A DNA stretch of 64,000 nucleotides from Clostridiales bacterium (lineage in GTDB: Bacteria > Bacillota > Clostridia > Oscillospirales > Oscillospiraceae), in contig JAJUJI010000001.1 of assembly GCA_029265405.1 (NCBI GenBank), positions 124,001-188,000 of the forward strand. Reading direction: 5' to 3'. The notes below the pieces were generated by a model that saw nothing but the letters and a program-made list of their open reading frames with translations, was not told the origin of the DNA and ran no database searches. A program made the position numbers and the translations under genes. This document shows positions 18,635-27,055 of this stretch, in pieces (position 1 is the stretch's first letter; every line of letters starts with the position of its first letter).

Positions 18635-19891
18635 ATGGACAAATTGAGAGAAGTTGTGATAGTAGACGGCTGCCGCACTGCGGTAGGAAATATGGGCGGC
18701 GCCCTGAAGCCGCTGCACGCGGTGGATCTGGCCTGCGCGGTATTGAAGGGCTCGCTGGATAGAACCGGCATAGATCCCAAGGAGATCGACGAGGTGATAA
18801 TGGGCCAGTGCCGGCAGACCTCGGACGAGCCCAACATTGCACGCATAGCGGCGCTTCGCGTCGGCATACCCGACACCTGCCCGGCCTATACGGTGATGCG
18901 CCAGTGCGCCTCCGCGATGACCGCCGTCCATAACGGCGCAATGGAGATAATGACAGGACAGGCGGACGTGGTGCTCGCCGGCGGAACGGAGAGCATGTCC
19001 AACGCCGTATTCTACCTTCGCGACGCGCGCTGGGGCCTGGGAACGGGAAACGTCGAGTTTATCGACGCGCTGACGGAGGGCCAGTTCCAGAGCCAGCCCC
19101 AGGAAATCTACGGGCGCTACAACATGGGAGCCACAGCAGAAAATGTGGCCCAAATCATGGGGATTACGCGCAAGGAGCAGGACGAATTCTCATATGCCTC
19201 ACAGCAGAAGGCTATAGCCGCCATAAAGGCGGGCAAGTTTAAGGAGGAAATAGTGCCCGTTGTGGTGCCCCAGGGCAAAAAGCAGCCTCCCCTCGTCTTT
19301 GACACGGACGAGTTCCCGAAGCCGGACACCACTCTTGAAAAAATGGCCAAGCTCAACCCCTGCTTCAATATAAGGAAGACCGAGGACGGAAAGCTGTACG
19401 ACGATAAGGCGCTGACCGGAACGGTGACGGCCGCCTCATCCTCCGGCCGCAACGACGGGGCTTCAGTCTGCATGCTCATGAGCGCGGAAAAGGCTAAGGA
19501 GCTGGGCATGAAGCCCATCTGCAAGATAATAGGCATGAGCGTTGCCGGAACGGATCCGAGGACCATGGGACTCGGCCCGGTCTACGCGGTGCCTAAGGCG
19601 CTGAAGAACGCCGGGCTTACGATGGACGACATCCAGCTGATCGAGATGAACGAGGCCTTCGCGGCCCAGTCTCTCGGCTGCATCAAGCTGCTGGGCTGGG
19701 AAAACAAGATGGACATCATCAACGTAAATGGCGGCGCGATTGCGCTGGGCCACCCTGTCGGCTCCTCCGGCTGCCGCATCCTTGTCACGCTCATGTACGA
19801 GATGAGGCGCAGGAAGCTGAAGTACGGCCTTGCCACACTCTGCATAGCAGGCGGAATGGGTCAGGCCACAGTCATTGAAATGTGCGATTAA
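18635..19891 (+). CDS. Acetyl-CoA acetyltransferase (thiolase)
   Basis: Splits acetoacetyl-CoA with CoA into two acetyl-CoA, or the reverse. The catalytic triad is present: Cys91 in MRQCASAM, His373 in GHPVGSSG and Cys403 in CIAGGMGQ. 418 residues, slightly longer than the usual 390-395. The ATG at MDKLREVVIVDGCRTAVG is chosen because the upstream in-frame part overlaps an untranslated spacer. In this cluster it would process the acetoacetyl-CoA released by the BKACE-type lyase. It lies 86 bases after athS on the same strand. Confidence 0.88.
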   Translation: MDKLREVVIVDGCRTAVGNMGGALKPLHAVDLACAVLKGSLDRTGIDPKEIDEVIMGQCRQTSDEPNIARIAALRVGIPDTCPAYTVMRQCASAMTAVHNGAMEIMTGQADVVLAGGTESMSNAVFYLRDARWGLGTGNVEFIDALTEGQFQSQPQEIYGRYNMGATAENVAQIMGITRKEQDEFSYASQQKAIAAIKAGKFKEEIVPVVVPQGKKQPPLVFDTDEFPKPDTTLEKMAKLNPCFNIRKTEDGKLYDDKALTGTVTAASSSGRNDGASVCMLMSAEKAKELGMKPICKIIGMSVAGTDPRTMGLGPVYAVPKALKNAGLTMDDIQLIEMNEAFAAQSLGCIKLLGWENKMDIINVNGGAIALGHPVGSSGCRILVTLMYEMRRRKLKYGLATLCIAGGMGQATVIEMCD

Positions 19892-19917
19892 TTATTAAGT
19901 GAAAGAAGGGTACCGCA

Positions 19918-20718
19918 ATGGCAAATCTGTTTGATCTGACCGGAAAGAACGCTATGATAATCGGCGGAGCCGGCGGTTTGGGCCAGCTCATCGCAAAGGC
20001 TTACGCAGAGGCGGGGGCGAACGTCGCCATAGCCTCCAGAGGCGAGGAAAAGCTCAAGGCGGCCTGCGAGGAGCTCAAGGCACAAACCGGCAAGGACTTC
20101 AAGTACTACGTTTGCGACGCGACCGTGGAGGCCTCCGTGGAGGCCTGCGCCAAGAAGGCCAACGAGGATTTCGGGCACATAGACATCCTGGTAAATTCCC
20201 AGGGCATCAACAAGAAGTATCCGATAACCGAGTTCCCCGTGGAGGAGTTTGAGCTGACGCTTACGGCCGATGTGACCTCCGTAATGCTCACCTGCAAGCA
20301 TTTCGGCAAATACATGATGAAGAACAAATACGGCAAGATCGTCAACGTGACCTCCGTGCGCGGCAAGATTGCCACCAGAGGCCCCGGAAACGCTGCCTAC
20401 TGCGCCAGCAAGGGCGCTCTGGACATGCTGACAAAGCAGCTTGCCGCCGAGTTCGGTCCTTACGGGATCACAGTAAACGCTTTCGGCCCGAATATCATGA
20501 AGACGCCCATGATGACCAAGGTGTTCGAAATGCGCGCCAAGGAGGCCGGAGTTACGGTGGAGCAGTACCTTAAGGACCAGGCCGCAGGCCTGCCGCTGCG
20601 CAGGATGTCCGACCCCGAGGACTGCGTTGGAACGGCGCTTTTCCTCGCCGCCCCCGCCTCAGACTTTGTGACCGGCAACATAATCTATCCCGACGGAGGA
20701 CTGACCGCCGTCGGTTGA
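19918..20718 (+). CDS. SDR-family reductase, probable phloroglucinol reductase
   Basis: Classical short-chain dehydrogenase, 266 residues. The nucleotide-binding loop is GGAGGLGQ near residue 18. Catalytic Ser146 (VTSVRG), Tyr161 and Lys165 (YCASK) are in order, and the SRGEEKL segment after strand 2 (Arg) suggests NADPH. Many SDRs reduce fatty-acyl or sugar substrates, but its place directly after the transhydroxylase and before a ring-opening cyclase points to the NADPH-dependent reduction of phloroglucinol to dihydrophloroglucinol, as in the pathway I recall from Clostridium scatologenes. The substrate is inferred, not read from the sequence. Confidence 0.75.
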   Translation: MANLFDLTGKNAMIIGGAGGLGQLIAKAYAEAGANVAIASRGEEKLKAACEELKAQTGKDFKYYVCDATVEASVEACAKKANEDFGHIDILVNSQGINKKYPITEFPVEEFELTLTADVTSVMLTCKHFGKYMMKNKYGKIVNVTSVRGKIATRGPGNAAYCASKGALDMLTKQLAAEFGPYGITVNAFGPNIMKTPMMTKVFEMRAKEAGVTVEQYLKDQAAGLPLRRMSDPEDCVGTALFLAAPASDFVTGNIIYPDGGLTAVG

Positions 20719-20731
20719 AGAAACGGAAACA

Positions 20732-20757
20732 GGGCGGGAGGCGTACGCCTCCCGCCC
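20732..20757. terminator. Palindromic hairpin between converging genes
   Basis: Perfect 11-bp stem GGGCGGGAGGC with a GTAC loop, between the SDR gene and the 3' end of the leftward MerR gene. It has no T-run on the plus strand, so it is at best a partial terminator. Confidence 0.5.
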
Positions 20758-20769
20758 CGGGCGGGGCTG

Positions 20770-21573
20770 CTACTCTATCGGCAGCCAGACCTCAAAGTAG
20801 CCTGTGCTTTCGCCGTCCTCGAGCACGCTGCATATCAGATTGCCCTTTGCCCGGCCGGTGATCTTATAGCCGCCCTTTTCGGCAAAGTCCATGATGAAAT
20901 CGAGATGGCGGGGAGTAAAGGCGTTTTTGCCGGAGCTTTTGAAGGCCGAGTGTATGCTCAGCCGGGACGGGCTTCGGACCACCGGCGGCTTGACAGCTAC
21001 GCCCAGCTCCTCGACGTACTGCATGGAAAGCGAAAAGCCCCAGGCGTAATCGTCGCCTTCGCCCAGCAGCCCATCCTGCGGGATTTCAAAATAGCGCTGA
21101 GCAAAGGGCATATACTCAAGCCACTGCCTGCTCAGGCTATGGAGCTCGTCGCGGTTGTCGTAGGTATAGTTGAAGCGGTTCAAGTAGCAGACAACGTCCG
21201 GACTCTGCACTATGTCGCAGACTCCTATGCAGTCCTTGACCCTGGTCACGTCTTCAAGGTGCTTCTTCAGCCGCTCGACAAGAAGCTGCTGCCGCCGCAG
21301 GGAGGCCTTCAGCTCGCTGTGCTTTTCCTCGAGCAGGGAAACCAGGTCCCCGTGGTAGCACTCGGTCACCATATAGGCGACTTGAGGTATCCCAAACCCG
21401 AAATTTTTATACCAGAGACAGTCTATGAGAAAATTAATGTCCCAGGTGTCATAATAACGGTAATCGTTGTTTTTGTCCTTCTGCGGAGTCACGACGCCCT
21501 TTTTTTCGTAATATCGCAGAAGGTCGGCGGATATTCCGAGTATTCTCGCCACGTCGCCTATCTTATACCGCAT
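20770..21573 (-). CDS. MerR-family transcription activator of the aromatic cluster
   Basis: 267 residues. The N-terminal winged helix MRYKIGDVARILGISADLLR, YYEKKGVVTPQKDKNNDYRYY is classic MerR, and a coiled-coil stretch follows (about residues 75-115). The C-terminal 150 residues carry no metal-binding cysteines but resemble a GyrI/effector-binding-like fold (LSMQYVEELGVAVKPP, YKITGRAKGNLICSV), suggesting a small organic ligand. I start at the MRYKIG ATG; an upstream in-frame extension would run into its own promoter. It diverges from the ring-hydrolase gene and is the likely regulator of the promoter upstream of athL. Confidence 0.8.
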   Translation of the reverse strand: MRYKIGDVARILGISADLLRYYEKKGVVTPQKDKNNDYRYYDTWDINFLIDCLWYKNFGFGIPQVAYMVTECYHGDLVSLLEEKHSELKASLRRQQLLVERLKKHLEDVTRVKDCIGVCDIVQSPDVVCYLNRFNYTYDNRDELHSLSRQWLEYMPFAQRYFEIPQDGLLGEGDDYAWGFSLSMQYVEELGVAVKPPVVRSPSRLSIHSAFKSSGKNAFTPRHLDFIMDFAEKGGYKITGRAKGNLICSVLEDGESTGYFEVWLPIE

Positions 21574-21664
21574 AAAAGCTGCTATCCTTTCGGCGTCTTT
21601 CTGCATATTTGCGCTTTGCGCCAGCCGCACGCTTTTTCGCCGGCCGGCTTGAATAATCTTAATA

Positions 21665-21693
21665 ATTTTATCATAGCCGCAATAAAAAATCAA
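21665..21693 (-). promoter_or_regulatory. Promoter of the MerR gene
   Basis: On the minus strand TTGATT, a 17-base spacer and TAAAAT lie about 90 bases before the MerR start, in the 142-base divergent gap. The ring-hydrolase start with AGGAGG follows on the other side, so the regulator probably shares control with that gene. Confidence 0.5.
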
Positions 21694-21715
21694 AACGAAT
21701 CAGGAGGAATAAAAA

Positions 21716-22618
21716 ATGGCATACATGCCTCTCGACAAGAGCAAGTTTTATCTCGACCAGTCTAAAATGACGAAAATATGGGATCTCAGCCAGCCATGGG
21801 GAGTGGACACGCCCCTTTGGCCCTTCCCCGGCGTGCGCGCCGACCTGCAATTCCCCCGCGGGCAGTATCTTGAGCGCTTCCACAAGCGCACCATGACCTA
21901 TACCGGCACCCTTCATGCCGGCACCCATATGGACGCGCCCAACCACGTCCTCCACGAGGAGGAAGTGGACCGCGAGCGCTACGGCTACACCTTTGCCGAG
22001 ATTAAGCTCGAGTTCTGCATCGGAACCGGCGTCATCCTGGACATGACGCACCTTTACGACGAGTTCGAGGCCAAGTGGAACGCCGCCGGAGGCGATCCCG
22101 CCAAATTCGGGGACATATGGGTGGAGCTTAAGCCCGAGGATTTTGAAAAGGCCGCCAAGAAGGACGGGCTTGAGATCAGGCCCAACGACTGGGTCGTCGT
22201 TGACACGGGCTTCCACCGCTACTGGAGAAAAAACAACGACAAGTACTTCAACTACTATCCCGGCATGGGCCCCGAGGTAGCCAAGTGGCTCATGTTTGAA
22301 AAAAAGATCAAGGGTATAGCCGGCACCTGGGGCGCGACGGACGCCCCGCTGTGGCACAAGCCTCTCAAGGAGCAGATGCCCTGGCTGGATGAAACCTATA
22401 GGATAGCCACCGGCAAGGACGCCGCCAAGGAGTTCCCGGATTACGAGCCCTGCCATCGCCTCTTCACCCAGCACGGCGTTTGCACGATAGAAAACGCCGG
22501 CGGAGATATTGACCAGGTCAAGGGCAGAAGAATGATAATCGCAGCCTTCCCCTTCCGCTGCGAAATGGCGGACGGCGGCTTCGTGCGCCTTGTCGCCTGG
22601 GAAGAGGGCTCTTTCTGA
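21716..22618 (+). CDS. Cyclase-family metal hydrolase, probable dihydrophloroglucinol cyclohydrolase
   Basis: 300-residue member of the cyclase/kynurenine-formamidase family (PF04199). The metal site HAGTHMDAPNH gives His67, His71 and Asp73; a second family block is DWVVVDTGFHRYW. It is longer than the common 210-260 residue members, with an insertion around residues 110-150 (WNAAGGDPAKFGDIW) and a long C-terminal part. In phloroglucinol degradation an enzyme of this family hydrolytically opens dihydrophloroglucinol to 3-hydroxy-5-oxohexanoate. That role is inferred from family and neighbours. Strong AGGAGG site. Confidence 0.78.
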   Translation: MAYMPLDKSKFYLDQSKMTKIWDLSQPWGVDTPLWPFPGVRADLQFPRGQYLERFHKRTMTYTGTLHAGTHMDAPNHVLHEEEVDRERYGYTFAEIKLEFCIGTGVILDMTHLYDEFEAKWNAAGGDPAKFGDIWVELKPEDFEKAAKKDGLEIRPNDWVVVDTGFHRYWRKNNDKYFNYYPGMGPEVAKWLMFEKKIKGIAGTWGATDAPLWHKPLKEQMPWLDETYRIATGKDAAKEFPDYEPCHRLFTQHGVCTIENAGGDIDQVKGRRMIIAAFPFRCEMADGGFVRLVAWEEGSF

Positions 22619-22632
22619 TAATTTTATGATGC

Positions 22633-22676
22633 AAAGCGGGCCGGCTCCGGAGCTTTAGCTTCAACCGGCCCGCTTT
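22633..22676 (+). other. Intercistronic hairpin
   Basis: 12-bp stem AAAGCGGGCCGG with its complement around a 20-base loop, in the 75 bases between the ring hydrolase and the next gene. There is no T-run after it, so it may stabilise or attenuate the transcript rather than end it. Confidence 0.55.
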
Positions 22677-22693
22677 AAGGGGAATAGTGCAGT

Positions 22694-23656
22694 ATGAAAA
22701 CGCTTAACGATGTGAAAAAAATAGCCGTTCTCGGGGCCGGCACGATGGGGCCGGGAATAGCCCAAAGCTATGCCATAGGCGGCTACGGCGTCACAATGTG
22801 GACCCGCAGCGAATCCACCCGCGAAAAAGCCAAGGAAACCCTCTATAAGGGCATACAGACCTTTGCCGAGGAGGGCCTCGTGTCACCGGACGAGGTGGAC
22901 TCCATATACGCGAGAGTGGACTTCAAGCTTACCGTCGAGGAAGCCGTGGAGGGCGCCGACTTCATACAGGAAACGATAGTCGAAAACCGCGAAGCCAAGA
23001 TAGAGCTCTTCAAGCAGCTTGCCGCCTGCGTCAAGAAGGACGCCATAATTGTATCCAACACCTCCGGCCTGAACGTGTTCGAGCTGGTTCCCGAGGCGCT
23101 GCTGCCCCAGATGTGCATAGCCCACTGGTACGCCCCCGCCCAGCTTATCCCGCTGGTCGAGGTCGTCAAGAGCGAGCAGGCTCCGGAGGAATACGGCAGG
23201 ATAGTGGTGGAGCTGCTCGAGAAGTGCGGAAAGACTCCGGTCTTTATGAAAAAGTTCATAAACGGCTATATAGCAAACCGCATGCAGATGTGCATGAACA
23301 CGGAGATGTTCTATCTGCTTGACAACGGCTATTGCACTCCGGAGGATTTCGACAAGGCCATCAAGGCCAGCTTCATACCCCGCGCCGTTGTGCTGGGCAT
23401 ATGCAAGCGCATAGATTTCGGCGGCCTTGACATGACCGCCAACAACTACAAAAACAAGAGCTATACCCCGCCTCCGCCGGTGGACATGCCGAAAACCCTT
23501 GCCGAGCATATCGAAAAGGGCGAGCTGGGGATAAAGACGGGCAAGGGCTTCTACGACTACACCGGGGTGGACAAGCAGGAGCTCATAGCCAAGAGAGACA
23601 AGCAGCTTTTCGAAATTTTCAAAATAACCAAAAAGTTTATGGACGATCCGGTTTAA
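22694..23656 (+). CDS. 3-hydroxyacyl-CoA-dehydrogenase-like NAD enzyme, probable 3-hydroxy-5-oxohexanoate dehydrogenase
   Basis: 320 residues. The NAD loop GAGTMGPGIAQ (Gly14-Gly21) begins a Rossmann domain. His144 in IAHWYAPAQLIPLVEVV and a following Glu region (QETIVENREAK) match the His-Glu pair of the 3-hydroxyacyl-CoA dehydrogenase family. The C-terminal domain ends GIKTGKGFYDY. Close relatives include carnitine and 3-hydroxybutyryl-CoA dehydrogenases. Its place between a ring hydrolase and a BKACE lyase fits oxidation of the free acid 3-hydroxy-5-oxohexanoate to 3,5-dioxohexanoate (triacetate) in the phloroglucinol pathway. The CoA-ester alternative cannot be excluded. Confidence 0.78.
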   Translation: MKTLNDVKKIAVLGAGTMGPGIAQSYAIGGYGVTMWTRSESTREKAKETLYKGIQTFAEEGLVSPDEVDSIYARVDFKLTVEEAVEGADFIQETIVENREAKIELFKQLAACVKKDAIIVSNTSGLNVFELVPEALLPQMCIAHWYAPAQLIPLVEVVKSEQAPEEYGRIVVELLEKCGKTPVFMKKFINGYIANRMQMCMNTEMFYLLDNGYCTPEDFDKAIKASFIPRAVVLGICKRIDFGGLDMTANNYKNKSYTPPPPVDMPKTLAEHIEKGELGIKTGKGFYDYTGVDKQELIAKRDKQLFEIFKITKKFMDDPV

Positions 23657-23726
23657 GACGAGGACAAAACCCGATGCCGGCATATTATGCGCCGCCGGCG
23701 CTATAGTGAAAGGAATGCAAACTAAT

Positions 23727-24626
23727 ATGGCTAAGACGAACAAGGTTATCATATCCGCGTGCCTTTGCGGCGCGGGAACAAAAAAGGATCAGGCCCCCAC
23801 GGTGCCCTATACTCCCGAAGAGATTGCCCGCCAGGTGGTGGATGTGGCGAAGGCCGGCGCGGCTATAGCGCATATCCATGTCCGCGAGGACAAGATGGTC
23901 AACGGCCAGATGGAGATAGGCTACAAGTCCATGAGCCTTGAAAAATTCACCGAAACCGTGCAGCTTTGCCGCAAATACTGCAACGAGGCAGGAGTCGACA
24001 TCATTATCAACCTGACCACCTCCGGCGGCGAGTATGAGGACTACAAGCGACTTCAGCATCTGGGCGCCCTGAAGCCCGAAATGTGCTCCTTCGACCCCAA
24101 CACCCTCAACTGGAACAACGCCTATATTTTCGAGAACAGCCCGCGCTTCCTGAATCTGCTCGGCGCCGAGGTCGTCAAGCAGAACGTCAAGCCTGAATTT
24201 GAGGTGTTCGATACCGGCCATATCGACAGCGTGCTCTACTACGCGAACAAATACAACATACCCCAGCCCCTGCATATACAGTTTATAATGGGCGTGGGCG
24301 GGGCCATGCCGGGTACGGCCTTCAATCTTGCCTTCCTCGTTGAGAAGCTGCCCAAGGACGCCACCTGGTCCGTTTCGGGAATAGGCAAGGCCCACATGCC
24401 CATGATGCTGGCCGGCCTTGCCCTCGGCTGCGACGGACTGCGCGTAGGCCTTGAGGACAACATAGTCTACGGCTACGAAAACGGCAAAAAGATTATAGGC
24501 ACCAACGTCATGTTCGTTCAGCGCGCCGTTGAGCTGGTTAAGCTTGCCGGGCGCGAGGTGGCTACCGCCGAGGACGCCAGAAGCATCCTTGGCATTACGC
24601 GCCACTGCCTGCGCGACGAAGGCTGA
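23727..24626 (+). CDS. BKACE-family lyase, probable triacetate acetoacetate-lyase
   Basis: 299-residue beta-keto acid cleavage enzyme (DUF849, same superfamily as 3-keto-5-aminohexanoate cleavage enzyme Kce). The zinc ligands are His49 and His51 in AHIHVRED, and Glu243 in VGLEDN is the expected third ligand. Such enzymes transfer an acyl group from a beta-keto acid to acetyl-CoA. With 3,5-dioxohexanoate this would give acetoacetate and acetoacetyl-CoA, the remembered TAL step of phloroglucinol degradation. The start is the ATG twelve bases after GAAAGGA; Kce without its lysine partners (aminomutase) is less likely here. Confidence 0.8.
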   Translation: MAKTNKVIISACLCGAGTKKDQAPTVPYTPEEIARQVVDVAKAGAAIAHIHVREDKMVNGQMEIGYKSMSLEKFTETVQLCRKYCNEAGVDIIINLTTSGGEYEDYKRLQHLGALKPEMCSFDPNTLNWNNAYIFENSPRFLNLLGAEVVKQNVKPEFEVFDTGHIDSVLYYANKYNIPQPLHIQFIMGVGGAMPGTAFNLAFLVEKLPKDATWSVSGIGKAHMPMMLAGLALGCDGLRVGLEDNIVYGYENGKKIIGTNVMFVQRAVELVKLAGREVATAEDARSILGITRHCLRDEG

Positions 24627-24663
24627 GGCGGACCTTCCTGCGATAAGCTTCCATAAAACGCTA

Positions 24664-24695
24664 CCGGGGCGCGGCCGAAAAGGGTTGCGCCCCGG
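24664..24695. terminator. Hairpin closing the catabolic cluster
   Basis: 9-bp stem CCGGGGCGC with its complement, 14-base loop, 38 bases after the lyase stop and just before the 3' end of the converging glycosyltransferase gene. T-run weak on both sides. Confidence 0.5.
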
Positions 24696-24717
24696 AGCTT
24701 TATGTGGTAAAAATAAG

Positions 24718-25662
24718 CTATCTGAGCAGCGTGGAGTCTATAATATATTTAGGCCTGCGCTTGGCCTCCATATATACCTTTCCCAGGTATTCACCGACTA
24801 TCCCTGTCATAAGCAGCTGGAGGCCGCCCAGGGCCCAAATGGATACCCCCAGGCTGGCCCAGCCGCTGACCGTGTTGCCCGTGAAGAATTGAATTATGCA
24901 GTAAAGCAGCATAGCCAGGCTGACCAAAAAGGCCGCGCAGCCGAGGACCGTGGCGATGCGCAGCGGCTTGACGCTGAAGGAGGTTATCCCCTCAAGGGCA
25001 AAGGCAAGCATTTTCCGCAGCGGATACTTTGATTCACCCGCGTACCTTTCGCCCCTCTCGTATTCGACCACCGAGGTTTTAAAACCTATCTGCGGCGCTA
25101 TGCCTCTTAAAAACAGGTTTACCTCCTCATATTCGGACAGGGCCTCCAAAGCGCGCCTGCTCATAAGGCGGTAATCGGCGTGGTTGAAAACGATGTCAAC
25201 CCCCATAAACCGCATCAGCCTGTAGAAGCCTTCGGCCGTAGTCCTTTTGAAGAAGCCGTCCTTCCTTCGTGAAGAGCGCACTCCGTACACAATGTCGCAG
25301 CCGCCGAGATAGGCCTCAATGAAGCCTCCTATGGCCCCTACGTCGTCCTGCAGATCCGCGTCCAGGGAAATAGCCGCGTCGGCGTGCTCCTTTGCGAGCA
25401 TGAGCCCCGCCAGCAGGGCGTTTTGATGCCCGCGGTTCCTGGAAAGGCTCAGTCCGGCAAAAAGAGGGTTTTCGTTGTGGAGGGAGCGTATTATATCCCA
25501 GGTTTTATCCGCAGAGCCGTCGTTTACAAAGCAGATGCGGCTGTTGGGCGATATAACGCCGCGGCCGATATAATCGGCCATGACGCCGCCGAGGCGGCGG
25601 GAGGTTTCGGGAAGAACCTCCTCCTCGTTGTAGCAGGGTATCACCAGCCATAATGTGAACAT
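24718..25662 (-). CDS. Family 2 glycosyltransferase, GtrB/dolichol-phosphate-mannose synthase type
   Basis: 314 residues. GT2 catalytic blocks are VIPCYNEEEVLPE (nucleotide-sugar binding), SLDADLQDD (DxD) and YERGERYAGESKYPLRKML (polyprenyl-phosphate sugar transferase tail). Two membrane segments close the protein (TVLGCAAFLVSLAMLLYCII and WASLGVSIWALGGLQLLMTGI). It most likely charges undecaprenyl phosphate with a hexose for wall or O-antigen-like decoration. Start at the MFTLWLV ATG after AAAGGA. It diverges from galE. Confidence 0.85.
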   Translation of the reverse strand: MFTLWLVIPCYNEEEVLPETSRRLGGVMADYIGRGVISPNSRICFVNDGSADKTWDIIRSLHNENPLFAGLSLSRNRGHQNALLAGLMLAKEHADAAISLDADLQDDVGAIGGFIEAYLGGCDIVYGVRSSRRKDGFFKRTTAEGFYRLMRFMGVDIVFNHADYRLMSRRALEALSEYEEVNLFLRGIAPQIGFKTSVVEYERGERYAGESKYPLRKMLAFALEGITSFSVKPLRIATVLGCAAFLVSLAMLLYCIIQFFTGNTVSGWASLGVSIWALGGLQLLMTGIVGEYLGKVYMEAKRRPKYIIDSTLLR

Positions 25663-25797
25663 TGAGCAGCATTCCTTTCGCGGCGCGGAGAGCCGCTGCG
25701 GCAGAATAAGATCGGAGCTTCCGGTCTTCAATATATTATCATTAATATTTGCGCGTTTCAAACGACGCTTGAATAATTGCGCAATGGAGCTGTGCTT

Positions 25798-26817
25798 ATG
25801 CCAAAAACCATACTTCTTACCGGCGGGGCGGGCTACATAGGCTCGCATACGGCCCTGGAAATGATCAGGGCCGGTTATGAGGTCGTCGTCGCAGACAACC
25901 TGTCCAACGGAAGCAGGGAGAGCCTGAACAGAGTGGAGAGGCTTACGGGAGTCAGGATCCGCTTTTATCAGGCGGACGTGCGCGATGCACGGGCTCTTGA
26001 GGACATATTCATCGAATGCGATATTGGCGGCGTGGTGCATTTTGCGGGCCTCAAGGCGGTGGGCGAATCCGTAGAAAAGCCACTGCTGTATTACAGGCAC
26101 AATTTGGACGCTACGCTCAGCCTCCTTGAGGTCATGGCGCGGCGCGGGGTGGGGACGCTGATATTTTCATCCTCCGCCACAGTGTACGACCCGGCCTGCG
26201 CCCCGGTCTACACCGAGGATGCGCCTCTGAAGCCCGTCAATCCCTACGGCTGGACAAAATTCATGTGCGAGAGAATTATAAAAGACGCTTGCGCCGCCGA
26301 GAAGGGCCTTTCAGCGCTGCTGCTTAGATATTTCAATCCCGTCGGGGCCCACGAGAGCGGGCTTATAGGCGAAGATCCGAGAGGTGTTCCGAACAATCTC
26401 ATGCCCTATATCTCTCAGGTTGCTGTGGGAAGGCGAGAATACTTGACCGTACACGGCGGCGACTACCCCACACCCGACGGAACCGGGATCAGGGATTATA
26501 TACATGTGTCGGACCTTGCAAGGGGCCATGTGGCGGCGCTGGATTTCCTGCTGGCCAACCCCTGCGTCGATGAAATAAACCTTGGTACGGGCAGGGGCTG
26601 CAGCGTCCTTGAGGTGGTAAAGGCCTTTGAAAGGGCCAGCGGCAGGCCGATACCTTACCGGATAGGCCCCAGAAGGAGCGGGGATATAGCCGCCTTCTGG
26701 GCGGACGCGACGAAGGCTAGAAAAAAGCTGGGCTGGGAAGCCAGGCATGACTTAAGCGAAATGTGCGCCGACGCCTGGCGCTGGCAGAGCATGAATCCGG
26801 GCGGCTACGAGCTCTGA
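25798..26817 (+). CDS. galE: UDP-glucose 4-epimerase
   Basis: Interconverts UDP-glucose and UDP-galactose. Extended SDR, 339 residues: NAD loop GGAGYIGSH, VADNLSNGSRESLNRVE, SSSATVY and the YGWTK catalytic Tyr/Lys. The substrate end GTGIRDYIHVSDLARGH is the GalE signature. The first ATG in the frame (MRNGAV) is 21 bases upstream, but the ATG at MPKTILLTGGAGYIG fits the family. It may share a use for UDP-sugars with the divergent glycosyltransferase. Confidence 0.93.
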   Translation: MPKTILLTGGAGYIGSHTALEMIRAGYEVVVADNLSNGSRESLNRVERLTGVRIRFYQADVRDARALEDIFIECDIGGVVHFAGLKAVGESVEKPLLYYRHNLDATLSLLEVMARRGVGTLIFSSSATVYDPACAPVYTEDAPLKPVNPYGWTKFMCERIIKDACAAEKGLSALLLRYFNPVGAHESGLIGEDPRGVPNNLMPYISQVAVGRREYLTVHGGDYPTPDGTGIRDYIHVSDLARGHVAALDFLLANPCVDEINLGTGRGCSVLEVVKAFERASGRPIPYRIGPRRSGDIAAFWADATKARKKLGWEARHDLSEMCADAWRWQSMNPGGYEL

Positions 26818-26950
26818 AAAACGCCGCAGCCTGCCGAAGCGCCCGTCGGTTTTGATTGCATATTTACAAATATTGTGATATAGTTGCGGCGTATGGGCGG
26901 GGCGTTTTGGCGCCGCCGTTCTGAAAGGCAGGGAGAGGGGTGCGGCGAAG

Positions 26951-27049
26951 TTGAGCAAAAACGAAAGGAAGATATACCTTGCGGCGATAACCGCCGCGGC
27001 GCTGTTCATAATCGCCGCGGTAAGCCTGTTTTATTTTTTGAGGAGGTGA
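26951..27049 (+). CDS. Tiny single-pass membrane protein upstream of NfeD
   Basis: A 32-codon frame starting TTG: SKNERKIYLAAITAAALFI followed by a hydrophobic run and a final FYFLRR. Charged residues bracket about 20 hydrophobic ones, as in one-TM small proteins. A GGAGAGGGG site is nearby, and its stop lies in the AGGAGGTGAC that serves as the ribosome site for the next gene. It is too short to name, and chance cannot be excluded. Confidence 0.45.
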   Translation: MSKNERKIYLAAITAAALFIIAAVSLFYFLRR

Positions 27050-27055
27050 CTCGGC

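Noticed and set aside
18635-23656. Reading thiolase plus 3-hydroxyacyl-CoA dehydrogenase as a butyrate-synthesis cluster
   Set aside because: No crotonase, butyryl-CoA dehydrogenase or ETF genes are present, and the transhydroxylase, ring hydrolase and BKACE neighbours fit phloroglucinol breakdown better.
23727-24626. BKACE gene as 3-keto-5-aminohexanoate cleavage enzyme of lysine fermentation
   Set aside because: No lysine aminomutase or 3,5-diaminohexanoate dehydrogenase genes are nearby.
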